A DNA stretch of 64,000 nucleotides from Ruminiclostridium cellobioparum subsp. termitidis CT1112. Its GTDB lineage: Bacteria > Bacillota > Clostridia > Acetivibrionales > DSM-1351. The DNA lies in contig NZ_AORV01000060.1 in the NCBI RefSeq assembly GCF_000350485.1, forward strand, positions 1 through 64,000, in the 5' to 3' direction. Below the pieces are notes generated by a model. The model saw only the letters and a list, made by a program, of their open reading frames with translations. It ran no database searches and was not told the DNA's origin. Below, in pieces: positions 42,809 to 52,362 of the stretch. The translations under genes and the position numbers were made by a program. Each line of letters begins with the position of its first letter. Position 1 is the first letter of the stretch.

Positions 42809-43938
42809 GTTTTAACTCCGCTTCTTTTATATGTCAATAGTAATACCGAGATATAAATGGTTATGGGAATACTGATAACTATGCCTATACTCCCGGTCAG
42901 TGCCCGGGTTACTTCCAGGGACAAGTTATAATTTATGATGTTGAAGGTTGAATATCCATTCTTAATCCAGAGTATTATCATGGGAATGCTTCCGCTGATA
43001 TATGCAAACACAAGTACGTTTGCCATGGTTCCCATAATATCCTTCCCAATCTCCCTGCCGGAACTGACAAGCATTTTAACCTCAATATCAGGATTTTTCA
43101 TATAAATTTCATTGATGGCTGATGAGATGGTTATTGCAATGTCTATAATCCCACCCAGAGTACCTATTATTACTTCTACAATAAACAGCCTGGTGGAGTC
43201 ATAGGCTAAAAAATCCATTTCGTCGTAATATATGCCTTTCCCGTCGGTAACCAGGATGACTGCAAGTGTCAGAAGAAGTGAGAACAGAGTTCCGGCAATG
43301 GTTCCGCAGATTGCCGCAAAGCTTTTGTTATTGATCCCATTCACCAGGAGAATGGATATCAGAATGAACAATAGGCTGGCAGCCGCAGTGATAAGAATAA
43401 CATTATACCTTTTGACGTAAAGGTCGATAAGCATCCATGAAATCATAATATTGACAGAAACACTGGCCAGTGATCTCAAACCTTTTTTCCTTCCAATCAC
43501 AACAATAAGAAATACAAATATTATTATGATATATATAAGCTGCCTGTCCCGTTTCAAATCCAGGATACCGGCTGATATGATATTTTTTTGAGCATCCTCC
43601 CTGTATGAAATAAAAACCTCGTCCCTGACTTCATACCGGGTATCAAACACCTGGGATTCGGAAGTATTATTACTCAGAGTTATAATCTCTCCCCTGTGAA
43701 CTCCATTCATCACCACTGCTTTTATATCCTGGGTGTATATCTTTTCGGAATTGCCATAAATGTCACCGGACTGCTTTGTATATGTCTCTGTTATTGACGT
43801 AATCTTAGCTATTGGTCTGGTATAAAAGCTTTCATTATTATTTGCGAATATAACTGCACCCAGCAACAAAATTACTAAAAATATGGTAACCACAGCCCTA
43901 TGCCTGTAGTTACCGCTATTTAAACCAGATATTTTCAT
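42805..43938 (-). CDS. YibE/F-family membrane protein (long partner)
   Basis: A 377-residue member of the YibE/F family. An N-terminal anchor (VVTIFLVILLLGAVIFA) leads into an extracytoplasmic beta-rich domain of about 85 residues (VVMNGVHRGEIITLSNN), followed by the same multi-helix core as its neighbour, with IGTLGGIIDIAITISSAINEI and GREIGKDIMGTMANVLVFAYISGS. Tandem diverged copies of this family are seen in other Firmicutes; whether they form one complex is not known. First gene of the pair; the next upstream gene (44077-45642) is about 138 bases away. Confidence 0.87.
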   Translation of the reverse strand: MKISGLNSGNYRHRAVVTIFLVILLLGAVIFANNNESFYTRPIAKITSITETYTKQSGDIYGNSEKIYTQDIKAVVMNGVHRGEIITLSNNTSESQVFDTRYEVRDEVFISYREDAQKNIISAGILDLKRDRQLIYIIIIFVFLIVVIGRKKGLRSLASVSVNIMISWMLIDLYVKRYNVILITAAASLLFILISILLVNGINNKSFAAICGTIAGTLFSLLLTLAVILVTDGKGIYYDEMDFLAYDSTRLFIVEVIIGTLGGIIDIAITISSAINEIYMKNPDIEVKMLVSSGREIGKDIMGTMANVLVFAYISGSIPMIILWIKNGYSTFNIINYNLSLEVTRALTGSIGIVISIPITIYISVLLLTYKRSGVKT

Positions 43939-44076
43939 AAGTTCCTGTCCTTAAATTCATTATTTCTTATTATAATACACCCAAAATAATACAAAACCAA
44001 GTATAAGAAGAGACAAATTCAATATTTCAGAAGCTGATTCAATGAATAAGCCAAAAGTTTAAAGCTATTTTTTAAG

Positions 44077-45642
44077 CTATTTAAAGAGGGTGATTGCAAA
44101 GATATGCATGTTTGTGCACTGGGGCAGGGTTATGCTTTCCAGCTTTACAGTACCCGGAAAAAACCTCTGTACGGCGAATATACTATATAAATTATAATAC
44201 AGCCTGCCTTCGTTTTTATCGTAAACCTTACCCTTCCATATGACCTTTTCGTCGTATAATGGCTGCCCGGCTGCCCAGTCACTGAGATCTATCCGCACCG
44301 TATCCCGGTTTCCGCCAGCGTGGTTTAATGTCATATGCTCAGTATAATTCCCCCATTCGCTGGAGCCCAGAATGAAAATGCCCCTGTATTCCCCTGTAGG
44401 AACAGGTATGGTCTGACTGCTGCAGGATATGTTGTCACAAACCCCGTCCCGCAAAACAGGAAATTCAAAACGCATTTTTCCCAATGATATAATTTGTCCG
44501 TCTGGAGCCTCCTGTGTCAGGAAATAATGTCCCGTTCCTGTAAAGTCGGCAGGGCAGTCTTTTGAACATATACTGTGGAAGGCAATATTATTAAACATGT
44601 CTTTTAAATCAATAAAAGTGCACTCGGTCTCTTCAGTTATAATATCAAAGCCGGTGTTTTTTGCATTCTCTTCATTTTGAGCTGAACCGGAATTATCCAT
44701 AGCATCTTGAAGCTTGCTGAGAATATTTCTTTCTTCTTTTAAAATATCTTCGAATATTTTGAGTGCCTTATCGTGTATGACAGGAGAATAACCTGTGTAT
44801 ACCCCTTTAAGCAGCCAGCTTATTGCAACCTTCCATTTGGTGGATACATTTTGAAAATCATTAACAATATCATCAAGGCACGGATTCTGTAAATTCTTAT
44901 TTATATGGTCTATGAACTGGGAGTAAAGGAGTCTGGAACCCGACACATACATAAGATTTCTGTAAAACAGTGCACCCCATATGTTGGACCTGGCTCCCCT
45001 GAATTCGTCTTCAAAATTAAACCTTGTTGTAAAATCGATTATAAAACTTTCCAGGTTGTTAAAAATATTCGACTGCCGGATTTTTTCCACAGACTCCGAC
45101 AATATGGCTTTGTAATCAAAAGCACCTGAAGATTCTTCAAAATGAAATGTCGAGTAGAAGGCGTAACCCTTTTCGAAATCAGCATAGGGCAACTTAAAGT
45201 GATTCAGTCCAGCTACAGGATCAATACATACAATATTGTTGCTGCCGTCAATATCCAGGGCGAGGCAGGTGTGTCCGAGGCTGTGTTTTTGATAATTCCG
45301 GCTCCAGGGACACCAGTAGGTATTTATGGATATGGCGGTAGGATACCCAAGCTTTAACTGTTCATTTATGGTATTGAGGATCTCCCCAACCGTTTCAGCC
45401 TTTACTGTTGATATTTTAAATCCATAATGCATCTCCAGTAAATCCTGCAGGTTGTTATTGCCGGTGCCGATCCTTTTACCCATTAAGCCTTCTTCTCCCG
45501 GCTCGGGAGGAAGGTATTCAAAATTGAAAGCCCCGGAAAAAGCCAGCCGGTATTCTCCCCTGTAATGGGATGCCACCGAAAAAAATATATCCTCCCTGCA
45601 GTTCAGCCCTTCTACATGTACCGGTGGAATATTCAATAACAT
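44077..45642 (-). CDS. BtrH_N-domain protein (papain-like, acyl-transfer related)
   Basis: A 521-residue cytoplasmic protein. Its N-terminal 170 residues match the BtrH N-terminal family, a papain-like fold named after butirosin BtrH, which moves an aminoacyl group from a carrier protein to an antibiotic: CREDIFFSVASHYRGE with the likely nucleophile cysteine near residue 15, GYPTAISINTYWCPW, and SLGHTCLALDIDG with the likely catalytic histidine, then CIDP. The remainder has a helical region (about 190-330) and a beta-rich C-terminal half with no family I recognise. No carrier protein, NRPS or RiPP gene is adjacent, which is unusual for this family. GGGG lies upstream of the ATG. Confidence 0.75.
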   Translation of the reverse strand: MLLNIPPVHVEGLNCREDIFFSVASHYRGEYRLAFSGAFNFEYLPPEPGEEGLMGKRIGTGNNNLQDLLEMHYGFKISTVKAETVGEILNTINEQLKLGYPTAISINTYWCPWSRNYQKHSLGHTCLALDIDGSNNIVCIDPVAGLNHFKLPYADFEKGYAFYSTFHFEESSGAFDYKAILSESVEKIRQSNIFNNLESFIIDFTTRFNFEDEFRGARSNIWGALFYRNLMYVSGSRLLYSQFIDHINKNLQNPCLDDIVNDFQNVSTKWKVAISWLLKGVYTGYSPVIHDKALKIFEDILKEERNILSKLQDAMDNSGSAQNEENAKNTGFDIITEETECTFIDLKDMFNNIAFHSICSKDCPADFTGTGHYFLTQEAPDGQIISLGKMRFEFPVLRDGVCDNISCSSQTIPVPTGEYRGIFILGSSEWGNYTEHMTLNHAGGNRDTVRIDLSDWAAGQPLYDEKVIWKGKVYDKNEGRLYYNLYSIFAVQRFFPGTVKLESITLPQCTNMHIFAITLFK

Positions 45643-46386
45643 TTTTAATCACCCCACTGATCACCATTTTTAGCTATGCTGTACCGTTAATGCCTGTAAA
45701 AAAGTTACATTTTATATATTATATTACATTTATTTTTCTTTTTTGTCAATATTTTTATGTCCTTGAATTTGTTGGGAAGGCTGTTACTGTTGAAAAAAGG
45801 GAGAAGTTTATTTATAGGAGACAGTTATACACAAGGAGTTCACCTTTATTGTTTTATGTCTACCTGATATATAAGGAAAGCTATGGTTCACCATGAACCA
45901 TGGGGATGGGCTGTGCCTTAAGAACTGAGCAGAAACCGGGCTGGAGAAATTGATCCGTGCAGCACATTTCAATCATCAAATCCCTTGCCCTGTGTGGCAA
46001 ACGTGTTACCCCTGTTCCCGATTTTCAAGCGACTATGGAGTTCGAATACCCATACACAGATTGAGAAGGAATTTGAGGGCAATTTGGCGACTGTTTGTTC
46101 CGATACTTTTCCGAACAAATTGTGCTGAACCTAAGGGTCGAAAATGATGCAGGATAAAGAGAGGTGGTCGGATTGATGCAATTGAGTTACTATATGGGTC
46201 AGATTATGAGAATTACCGCATTTGCCAAGGGGTTACTAGGTAGTCATTACTGACACCTATGGCTTTTACAGGGACAAAAAGAAAAGATCTCAACAGAGAA
46301 TATTTCTCCCATTAAGACCTGATTTTTATTAATTTACTATATAAATAAAACATAGCCAACTTGTTATTACCGCTCATAATATTATG
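45643..46386. other. 744-base region without an assignable gene
   Basis: AT-rich first 150 bases, then about 500 bases of normal composition. Short fragments look as if they were once coding: MEFEYPYTD in one frame near 46033, and MQLSYYMGQIMRITAFAKGL from 46177 with GAGAGG upstream. A palindrome GGTTCACCATGAACC occurs at 45885-45899. I see no intact gene or known RNA. Confidence 0.45.
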
Positions 46387-46827
46387 TTATGGCTTTTTTA
46401 ATTGGTTAATAAACTCTTGGAAACTATCGCAAATTTTATAAACATTTTCCTCTTCGTTGGATTGATTAAAAAAAAGTGAATGATCCCAGTAGAATACACC
46501 CTTAATTTCCGCATCATTTATTAATACAACCATGCCTGTTCCAGGATCACGACCAATTATTATGCTGTTTGAAAGCAAATCACTTCTATACTCATCATTC
46601 CAATCCTGCAAATCCATCTCGCTATCAATACCTAATCCGTATAACACATCCAATGGGATAATTTCACTTAATGCTTCGACAGTAAAAGTGCTATATCTTA
46701 CTTGTGGAGTTCCCCCATTATATTCTATCAAAAATTGCTTATAATCATCTGGTAATGAAAATCCTATATGCTGCTCAAAATTTCTAACTGTTTCTTCTGT
46801 AGCCATTCCAAATCCTATAATACTCAT
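46387..46827 (-). CDS. SUKH-family (SMI1/KNR4) immunity protein
   Basis: A 146-residue cytosolic protein of the SMI1/KNR4 (SUKH) superfamily, the commonest immunity family beside nuclease toxins of polymorphic toxin systems. Visible signatures: IGFSLPDDYKQFLIEYNGG near residues 20-40, GIDSEMDLQDWN, SIIIGRDPGTGMVVLINDAE and the C-terminal SFQEFINQL. GGAG lies ten bases before the ATG. It starts 15 bases after the end of the 1462-residue toxin gene, the standard toxin-then-immunity order, and should bind and neutralise that toxin's nuclease tip. Confidence 0.9.
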   Translation of the reverse strand: MSIIGFGMATEETVRNFEQHIGFSLPDDYKQFLIEYNGGTPQVRYSTFTVEALSEIIPLDVLYGLGIDSEMDLQDWNDEYRSDLLSNSIIIGRDPGTGMVVLINDAEIKGVFYWDHSLFFNQSNEEENVYKICDSFQEFINQLKKP

Positions 46828-46842
46828 TTCACTTCAACTCCT

Positions 46843-49800
46843 TTATTTTTTAGAAAGTGCCATTCCACCTTCGTGTGTAAACCGACTATGTAGTTTTGCA
46901 TTTACTTCTTGCATTGTAGTTCCATTCTGGTGATGATGCCATGTACTAGTGCTAGCCTTAGGGCCTTTAGGAGCAAGCTCGTCTGCCTTTTGAAAATCTT
47001 TATAATAACTTTCAAACTTCCCAATCGGCACTTCTTGTATTACCATCCCTGCAGATTTGAAATCCGGGTATTCATCTGGATAACTCACAGAATGACCTTC
47101 CCAGTCGTGGTATGTCCAAACCCAATTTTGGGCGATTGAAATAGTACCTACCCTACCAAAATTACCACCAAGCCACTTATCGATACTTGGTGAATACTTA
47201 GGTTTCTTTTTTCTGAGTTCCTTAGTAAACTGCTCCTTGAGGGTATATATCGTAGGTTTACTATTTTGATCTTTACCTTCACTTACTCCCGTATCAGTCT
47301 GTTGTAAAGTACCTATTAACTCGTTGCTTTCTTGTGGGATTTTCTGCTCATTTGTTTCATTTTTTATCTTTTTATTTTTATCATTTACTTCTCCATTATC
47401 TGGTATTTTTCCTGCTTGAATTTGATCTTCCAATGTTTTTTCATCGCTGGCCATCATAACAACATTTGTGTTTTGGCCTTTTTCCACCCACAGCTCATGG
47501 GTTTCGTTGCCCAGCTTGAATTTGACCTTCGGAGTGAGCATTTTTCTTATTGCTCCTGTTATTTTGGCTGCTCCGGCTGCCAGTATCTGCATTCCAAGCT
47601 TCTTAAGGTTTATTAGGCCTAGTGTCATGAGGTTGTTATGTATGCCGCTCTTGATGGTTCCGAAGAAGTCTTCTCCGCCTCCATCTTTACTGCCGCCTTT
47701 ACTGCCGCCTTTGCTGTCTCCCTTACCGCCTCCCTGGGCCTGTTCGCTTTCCTTGCCGCCTGCATTTCCTCCTATTCCCATGGCTGTCATGAGTTTGGCC
47801 CCGTTACCCATGCTGGATAGGGTTGTTTTCTCGGCACTGTCCACCATTCCTGTTGTCTGGTCTGTGACCTGGTCTATCATGCCTCCCACTGTTTTTACAG
47901 GGCCCTCCAGGGGTTTCATTATGCCCTGTACCGGACCTGAACCTGCGATTTTGTCCAGTATTTTGTCGGCATAGGGTATGTATTGCCTGATCAGCTCTAC
48001 TATGGATTTGCCGGCTATTGCCTCTATCCCTTTGAATACAGCTTTTATCAGGGCTGAGGGCGGATGTGTGATTATAAAGTTCAGCACCATGTCCACTGCC
48101 TTGTTGGCTATGGTTTTTATGAGCTGGGCAGGCTGTCCCAGCAATGTTACTTTTTCTTTGATGCTTCCCGAGATTTCTTTTACTTTGGTTTTTATGCTGC
48201 CAAAGAAGTTTCCTACTGCCTCTTTTAGTTTTTCTGCTCCTTCGCTGAGGGCTTGTGCGGGATTCCCCACTTTTTCGATTACTGTCACCACGCCTGCATA
48301 TATTGCACTGAAGACTTCAAACCAGGGTTTTGCCACTATGTTTATGACCCCCAGTATTTTGTTCAGTCCTCCTGCTATTTTGTCATATATGCCTTTTAGG
48401 ACGTTCAAGACTTTTGTCAAGGCATGCAGTACTTTTATGAGCCCTTTTTCTTCACGGCCTGCTGCCGGTTCTTTTTCCTCTTCTTCCTTGGGCTCCTGAG
48501 GCAAGCCCCTTAGCTGTCCGAACAGGCCTTTTACAAGGTAGCCTCCTATTCCCGCTATGCTAAGTATCTGTTTTACATCCGACAGCTTTATGCTTCTGAT
48601 TGTGTTGACAATGTTTAATACCGAGCCAACCTGTTTTAATATCTGGGGCAGTGTTGTTGTGAGCCAGGTTACTATCTGTACTACTACACTCCCTCCGCCT
48701 GTTGCAACTGCTGCCGCTATTTCTGCTGCTATCTGGGCTCCTTCCAGTACTACATTGAATACTTTTTTAAAATCCATGCTGAGGAATTTTTTTATTCCTG
48801 ACATTACTGTCTTATACAGCTTCTGTATTCCTGTAAACATGCCGTCCACTGTTTTTGCCATTTTGTCCAGTACTGTGGTAACTCCCTTTTTCAGCTTGTC
48901 TGCGGCTGCATTTACTATTTTTGTGGCCTTGTTTACGGCATTGTCTATAAAACCGCATATTTTTTTGGATATCCCGGGGAATTTGGCAAATACTTTTTTC
49001 ACAAGGCCTTTCAGTACATTTCCAAGTCCTTTGATTGCGCCGACTACCAGTCTTCTACCTGCCTCTATCAATCCCATTGCTGCCTGTTTTGCTTTTTCAA
49101 ATATGGTTTTTACCACCTGGCGCAGCTTGTCAAATACAAAGCTTACCGCTTTCTTTACGAAGTCTACCGCTTTTTCCACCTTGTCCTTGGCCCAATCCCA
49201 GGCTTTTTCGAAGATGTTTTTTTTGTGCTCCTTTTCGCCTTCCTTTTTCTTTTCTTCGGCTTCCTTTTTTGCTGTTTTACATTCCCTGTCGGCATCCTTT
49301 TCTGCCTGGGACATTGCCTTTTTGACTTCGCCCTCTTTTTCGTCCTTTATCTGTCCTACTTCTTTTTTCTTTTTCTCTGCCTCGGTACTTGCCTCTTTGT
49401 CATATTCGGCACTTGCGGTGTTTACCTCGTTCCTCCACTGATTTCTATAGCCTTCCACCTCGGCTTTTGCATTGGCCTGTTCCTTTAGCTGGGTATCACG
49501 TGCCTGTGTCTTTTGGCTTTCTATCTGCTCATTGGCATTTTGTTTTGCATTGGATACTCCCGTATCGAATTGAGCCTTGCCCTGCTGGTATTCGTTTTCT
49601 TTTCCCTGCATAAAGGTTTTCAGTTCGGAACTCAGTTGTGGATTTGCTATGGAAGCTACGTCAGGAGGTATGGGTGCTGTCCTGTTGATGTCCAGCCCAA
49701 GAGGTATGACTCCGCTTATGGGTTTTGCGGCCTTTATTTTTGTTGGATCTTCCTGGGGTGCTATGCCGTTTTCTCCGAATTCCTGATTTGTCTGGCTCAA

Positions 49801-51231
49801 TTCGGCCTGCTTGGCCGACTGCACATTTTGTCCCGCCTCGGCCTTAAAGCCCTCCATCTGATTTGGGTCGGCTTCTCCCGTCATTCCGATTGACGGTGTA
49901 TTCTTCGAATATTCCCTTGCCTCGGCCATTACATCATCTGCGTCGGCCTCCGGGTCTGAACTCAATTTAATGTCACCAGGCATTCCTTCCTGCGCTTTTC
50001 CTCCTGCCTTTTCGCTCTTGTAGGCCGCAGGTTCGTTATGCTTTATTTCCTTTACCCTTGCGACGGCAGCTTTTAAGCCCTTGTCCTTTTTTGCAGGAAG
50101 CCCTGTAGGCGTGGGTATTTCAGGCATAACAGACTGTGTCTTCGCCCGCTGTTTCTCAAAGGCACCGTCTGAAACAGCAGCGGCCTGGGAGAATGCATTA
50201 ACTGCTTCGGTAGGTGGAATGCTTCCCAGCTGATTCAGTATCTTTAAGGGATCCTCGCCCGAGATTTTGACTGCAGGTGCCTTTGCTGCCTGCTTTTGAG
50301 CTTTCTCAGTATTTGCAGCACCTTCAGCCTTGCCGGCTTTTTCAGAGCCTGCTGGAGCTGGGATATCTTCCACAGGTGACACGGCTTCCTGTTTGGCTTG
50401 GGGATCTTTATTAGCTGCTGCTGTATTTTTATCAGCAGCTGCTTCTTCTGCTTTTTTATCCTCAGCTGGCTTACCTCCCTCAGCTGCTTTGTCTTCCTTG
50501 GGGGAAGCAGGTTGTGATTCTTTACCTGTCTGGACAGCGGTACCCTCCTTGTTTTCAAGTTTTGCTGGAAGGGGCTCTTTGTTTTGCTGTAAAGTCTCCT
50601 GCGGCGAAGAGTTTTCCTTTACCGGTTCACTCTCTTTTAGGTTTACTTGCTTACCGATATTACTGCCTGCATCGGATTTACTTAAAACAGTGCCGGTATT
50701 TCCCCCTGCATCTGATTTATTTAGAGCAGTTTCAGCGTTGGACTTTTCTGCCGTTACCGGAGCAGCCTTTTCCTTTGTTTCCTGCTTTTCAACCTTTTGT
50801 TCAGCCGGTCCGGATGCCTCTGACGACCTGGTCTTCAGGTCACCCGAGTCACTTTGTTCCCCGCTTTTTTCCGCGGTCTTGCTGCCGGCATCCTGTTGCT
50901 GCAATTCCGACTGTTGTTTTTCCGATTGCTGCATTTTAGAATCCGGCTGCTTATCCTGAGTGCCGGGAGTAGTTTCTTTGTCTTGACCGGGTTGGTTGTT
51001 TTTTGGAGGTATCTTTTTAATATCGGTAAGCAGCTTAATAACTGCCTGATTTCCGATGGTTTTCTGTAGGATATTTATATCCTGCTGTGTCAATGAATTG
51101 GGCAGTCTTTTGAGACGTTGAATTATTTCTATATAGTTGGGCTGCTTGACCAGGGGTTTTTGCCTGGATGATGAGTTCTGGAGGTTTTTGTTCTGTGCCG
51201 CTGCCGATTTATCCGGTGCTCTGGTGTACAT
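46843..51231 (-). CDS. large polymorphic toxin with WHH nuclease tip and IGNQAV motif
   Basis: A 1462-residue toxin. The last 36 residues carry the WHH signature of the HNH/Endonuclease VII superfamily: TWHHHQNGTTMQEV followed by HSRFTHEGG, so the tip should cut nucleic acid. Near residues 55-68 ILQKTIGNQAVIKLL matches the LQ..GN.AV motif typical of proteins encoded with extracellular contractile injection systems. Between them are a Lys/Glu/Ala/Pro-rich low-complexity region (about 85-420), long coiled-coil stretches rich in KKEGEK and KKA repeats (about 540-720), and alternating amphipathic/hydrophobic helices with a hydrophobic segment AAEIAAAVATGGGSVVVQIV (about 830-860) that may be involved in membrane contact. 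There is no signal peptide and no contractile-system gene in the window. The start at 51231 has AGGAG nine bases upstream. Confidence 0.85.
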   Translation of the reverse strand: MYTRAPDKSAAAQNKNLQNSSSRQKPLVKQPNYIEIIQRLKRLPNSLTQQDINILQKTIGNQAVIKLLTDIKKIPPKNNQPGQDKETTPGTQDKQPDSKMQQSEKQQSELQQQDAGSKTAEKSGEQSDSGDLKTRSSEASGPAEQKVEKQETKEKAAPVTAEKSNAETALNKSDAGGNTGTVLSKSDAGSNIGKQVNLKESEPVKENSSPQETLQQNKEPLPAKLENKEGTAVQTGKESQPASPKEDKAAEGGKPAEDKKAEEAAADKNTAAANKDPQAKQEAVSPVEDIPAPAGSEKAGKAEGAANTEKAQKQAAKAPAVKISGEDPLKILNQLGSIPPTEAVNAFSQAAAVSDGAFEKQRAKTQSVMPEIPTPTGLPAKKDKGLKAAVARVKEIKHNEPAAYKSEKAGGKAQEGMPGDIKLSSDPEADADDVMAEAREYSKNTPSIGMTGEADPNQMEGFKAEAGQNVQSAKQAELSQTNQEFGENGIAPQEDPTKIKAAKPISGVIPLGLDINRTAPIPPDVASIANPQLSSELKTFMQGKENEYQQGKAQFDTGVSNAKQNANEQIESQKTQARDTQLKEQANAKAEVEGYRNQWRNEVNTASAEYDKEASTEAEKKKKEVGQIKDEKEGEVKKAMSQAEKDADRECKTAKKEAEEKKKEGEKEHKKNIFEKAWDWAKDKVEKAVDFVKKAVSFVFDKLRQVVKTIFEKAKQAAMGLIEAGRRLVVGAIKGLGNVLKGLVKKVFAKFPGISKKICGFIDNAVNKATKIVNAAADKLKKGVTTVLDKMAKTVDGMFTGIQKLYKTVMSGIKKFLSMDFKKVFNVVLEGAQIAAEIAAAVATGGGSVVVQIVTWLTTTLPQILKQVGSVLNIVNTIRSIKLSDVKQILSIAGIGGYLVKGLFGQLRGLPQEPKEEEEKEPAAGREEKGLIKVLHALTKVLNVLKGIYDKIAGGLNKILGVINIVAKPWFEVFSAIYAGVVTVIEKVGNPAQALSEGAEKLKEAVGNFFGSIKTKVKEISGSIKEKVTLLGQPAQLIKTIANKAVDMVLNFIITHPPSALIKAVFKGIEAIAGKSIVELIRQYIPYADKILDKIAGSGPVQGIMKPLEGPVKTVGGMIDQVTDQTTGMVDSAEKTTLSSMGNGAKLMTAMGIGGNAGGKESEQAQGGGKGDSKGGSKGGSKDGGGEDFFGTIKSGIHNNLMTLGLINLKKLGMQILAAGAAKITGAIRKMLTPKVKFKLGNETHELWVEKGQNTNVVMMASDEKTLEDQIQAGKIPDNGEVNDKNKKIKNETNEQKIPQESNELIGTLQQTDTGVSEGKDQNSKPTIYTLKEQFTKELRKKKPKYSPSIDKWLGGNFGRVGTISIAQNWVWTYHDWEGHSVSYPDEYPDFKSAGMVIQEVPIGKFESYYKDFQKADELAPKGPKASTSTWHHHQNGTTMQEVNAKLHSRFTHEGGMALSKK

Positions 51232-51243
51232 CCTTTTCAACTC

Positions 51244-51279
51244 CTAAAATTTATTCCTATATTCAATAGTAAATTTTAG
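51244..51279 (-). promoter_or_regulatory. hairpin overlapping the toxin ribosome-binding site
   Basis: CTAAAATTTA (51244-51253) and TAAATTTTAG (51270-51279) are perfect inverted arms. On the transcript the second-formed arm runs directly into the AGGAG site of the toxin gene, so folding would partly cover it and could dampen translation. Confidence 0.5.
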
Positions 51280-51375
51280 AGTTGATTTAACATCTAATTC
51301 CATAATTATTTTTTTCAAAATGCATTTTGATGTTTTAATTGCTGTATGTTTTTTAGTCTGATACAGCTTGTGCCA

Positions 51376-51403
51376 ATAAAAAAACGGCTATAAACATAGC
51401 CGT
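51376..51403 (-). terminator. rho-independent terminator of the 11-gene sugar operon
   Basis: ACGGCTAT-GTTT-ATAGCCGT (51384-51403) followed by seven T residues on the minus strand, about 43 bases after the ribokinase stop codon. A textbook intrinsic terminator, separating the sugar operon from the toxin gene. Confidence 0.92.
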
Positions 51404-51445
51404 CGCATTACTTCGTACAAGTATTAATTTTTTAGATATGAATTT

Positions 51446-52333
51446 TTATTCAAGCATATCCATTACCATTTCAACTGTTGGTATGGACGAGACGGCACCT
51501 GCCTTTGAAACAGCCAGTGATGCGGCAAGCGAGGCAAGCTTCAGGGAGGTGGGAACATCCGAACCTTTTGCTATTGACCCTATAAAGTACCCTAAAAAGG
51601 TATCACCTGCTGCAGTTGTATCAACCACTTTTACATTATATGCATCATGCCGGAACTGACCGGATTTATCCGAATAAATAACCCCGTTTTTTCCCAGGGT
51701 CAGAACAATGCAGATATCGGGATATTTTTCCAGGAGCCGTTCTGTTATTTCTTCCGGCTTGCTGGAACCTGTAAGATCTTCCCCTTCTATTTCATTGATT
51801 ACCAGCCAGGTTATACCTTCCAGTGAAGTATTTTTGATCCAGTCCTCCATAGGGGAAGGGTTAAATGCTATTTTCATCTTACGTTTCCGGGCTTCTTCAA
51901 GCAGGTAGGGTACATTACTTATCTCATTTTGGGAAATCAGAATATCGTTTTCGGAAAACTGCTCTAATATTTGGTCTATCTCACCGGCAGTTATTTCCTT
52001 ATTTGTACCGCCAAAAAGTATAATACTGTTTTGACCGGACTTATCCTTTTGAATCAGCGCATTCCCTGTACGCCCTTCACTTTCCAGCAGGAAATCGCAC
52101 TTTATCCCTGCCCCGTCCAGAGCCTCTCTTATTACAGCTCCATCCCTGCCTATTTTCCCGGCATGATAAACCTCAAGTCCCGATCTTGCTATTGCTACAG
52201 ACTGATTCAGTCCCTTTCCTCCGCAGAAGGTATTGATTTCCCGGGAAGAAATTGTTTCACCGGGACGGACTATATGATCCAAGCTATAGACAATATCTAT
52301 ATTCAATGATCCAAAATTCAGTATTTTATTCAA
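51446..52333 (-). CDS. rbsK: ribokinase (PfkB family)
   Basis: Phosphorylates D-ribose or a related sugar at the 5-hydroxyl with ATP. The 295 residues show the family N-terminal LNFGSLNIDIVYSLDHI, the ribose-contacting INTFCGGKGLNQSVAIARSG (the GGKG glycine turn), and the C-terminal anion hole and catalytic base in KVVDTTAAGDTFLGYF. The start is taken as the TTG at 52333, with GGAG about ten bases upstream; the GTG at 52342 is too close to that site. Last gene of the operon and followed by a strong terminator. With RbsD and a ribose-type transporter upstream, ribose is the default substrate, but other pentoses cannot be excluded. Confidence 0.9.
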   Translation of the reverse strand: MNKILNFGSLNIDIVYSLDHIVRPGETISSREINTFCGGKGLNQSVAIARSGLEVYHAGKIGRDGAVIREALDGAGIKCDFLLESEGRTGNALIQKDKSGQNSIILFGGTNKEITAGEIDQILEQFSENDILISQNEISNVPYLLEEARKRKMKIAFNPSPMEDWIKNTSLEGITWLVINEIEGEDLTGSSKPEEITERLLEKYPDICIVLTLGKNGVIYSDKSGQFRHDAYNVKVVDTTAAGDTFLGYFIGSIAKGSDVPTSLKLASLAASLAVSKAGAVSSIPTVEMVMDMLE

Positions 52334-52362
52334 GCTGCACACTCTCCTATGCTAAAAACTTG

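Noticed and set aside
45950-46147. 65-codon plus-strand frame in the gap before the SUKH gene
   Set aside because: No ribosome site and no recognisable sequence; the region looks like degraded DNA.
47468-50959. Long plus-strand open frames opposite the toxin gene (for example 48557-49441)
   Set aside because: They are antisense shadows of the biased Lys/Ala/Glu codons of the toxin; no ribosome sites, and the sequences are low-complexity Phe/Ser/Pro runs.
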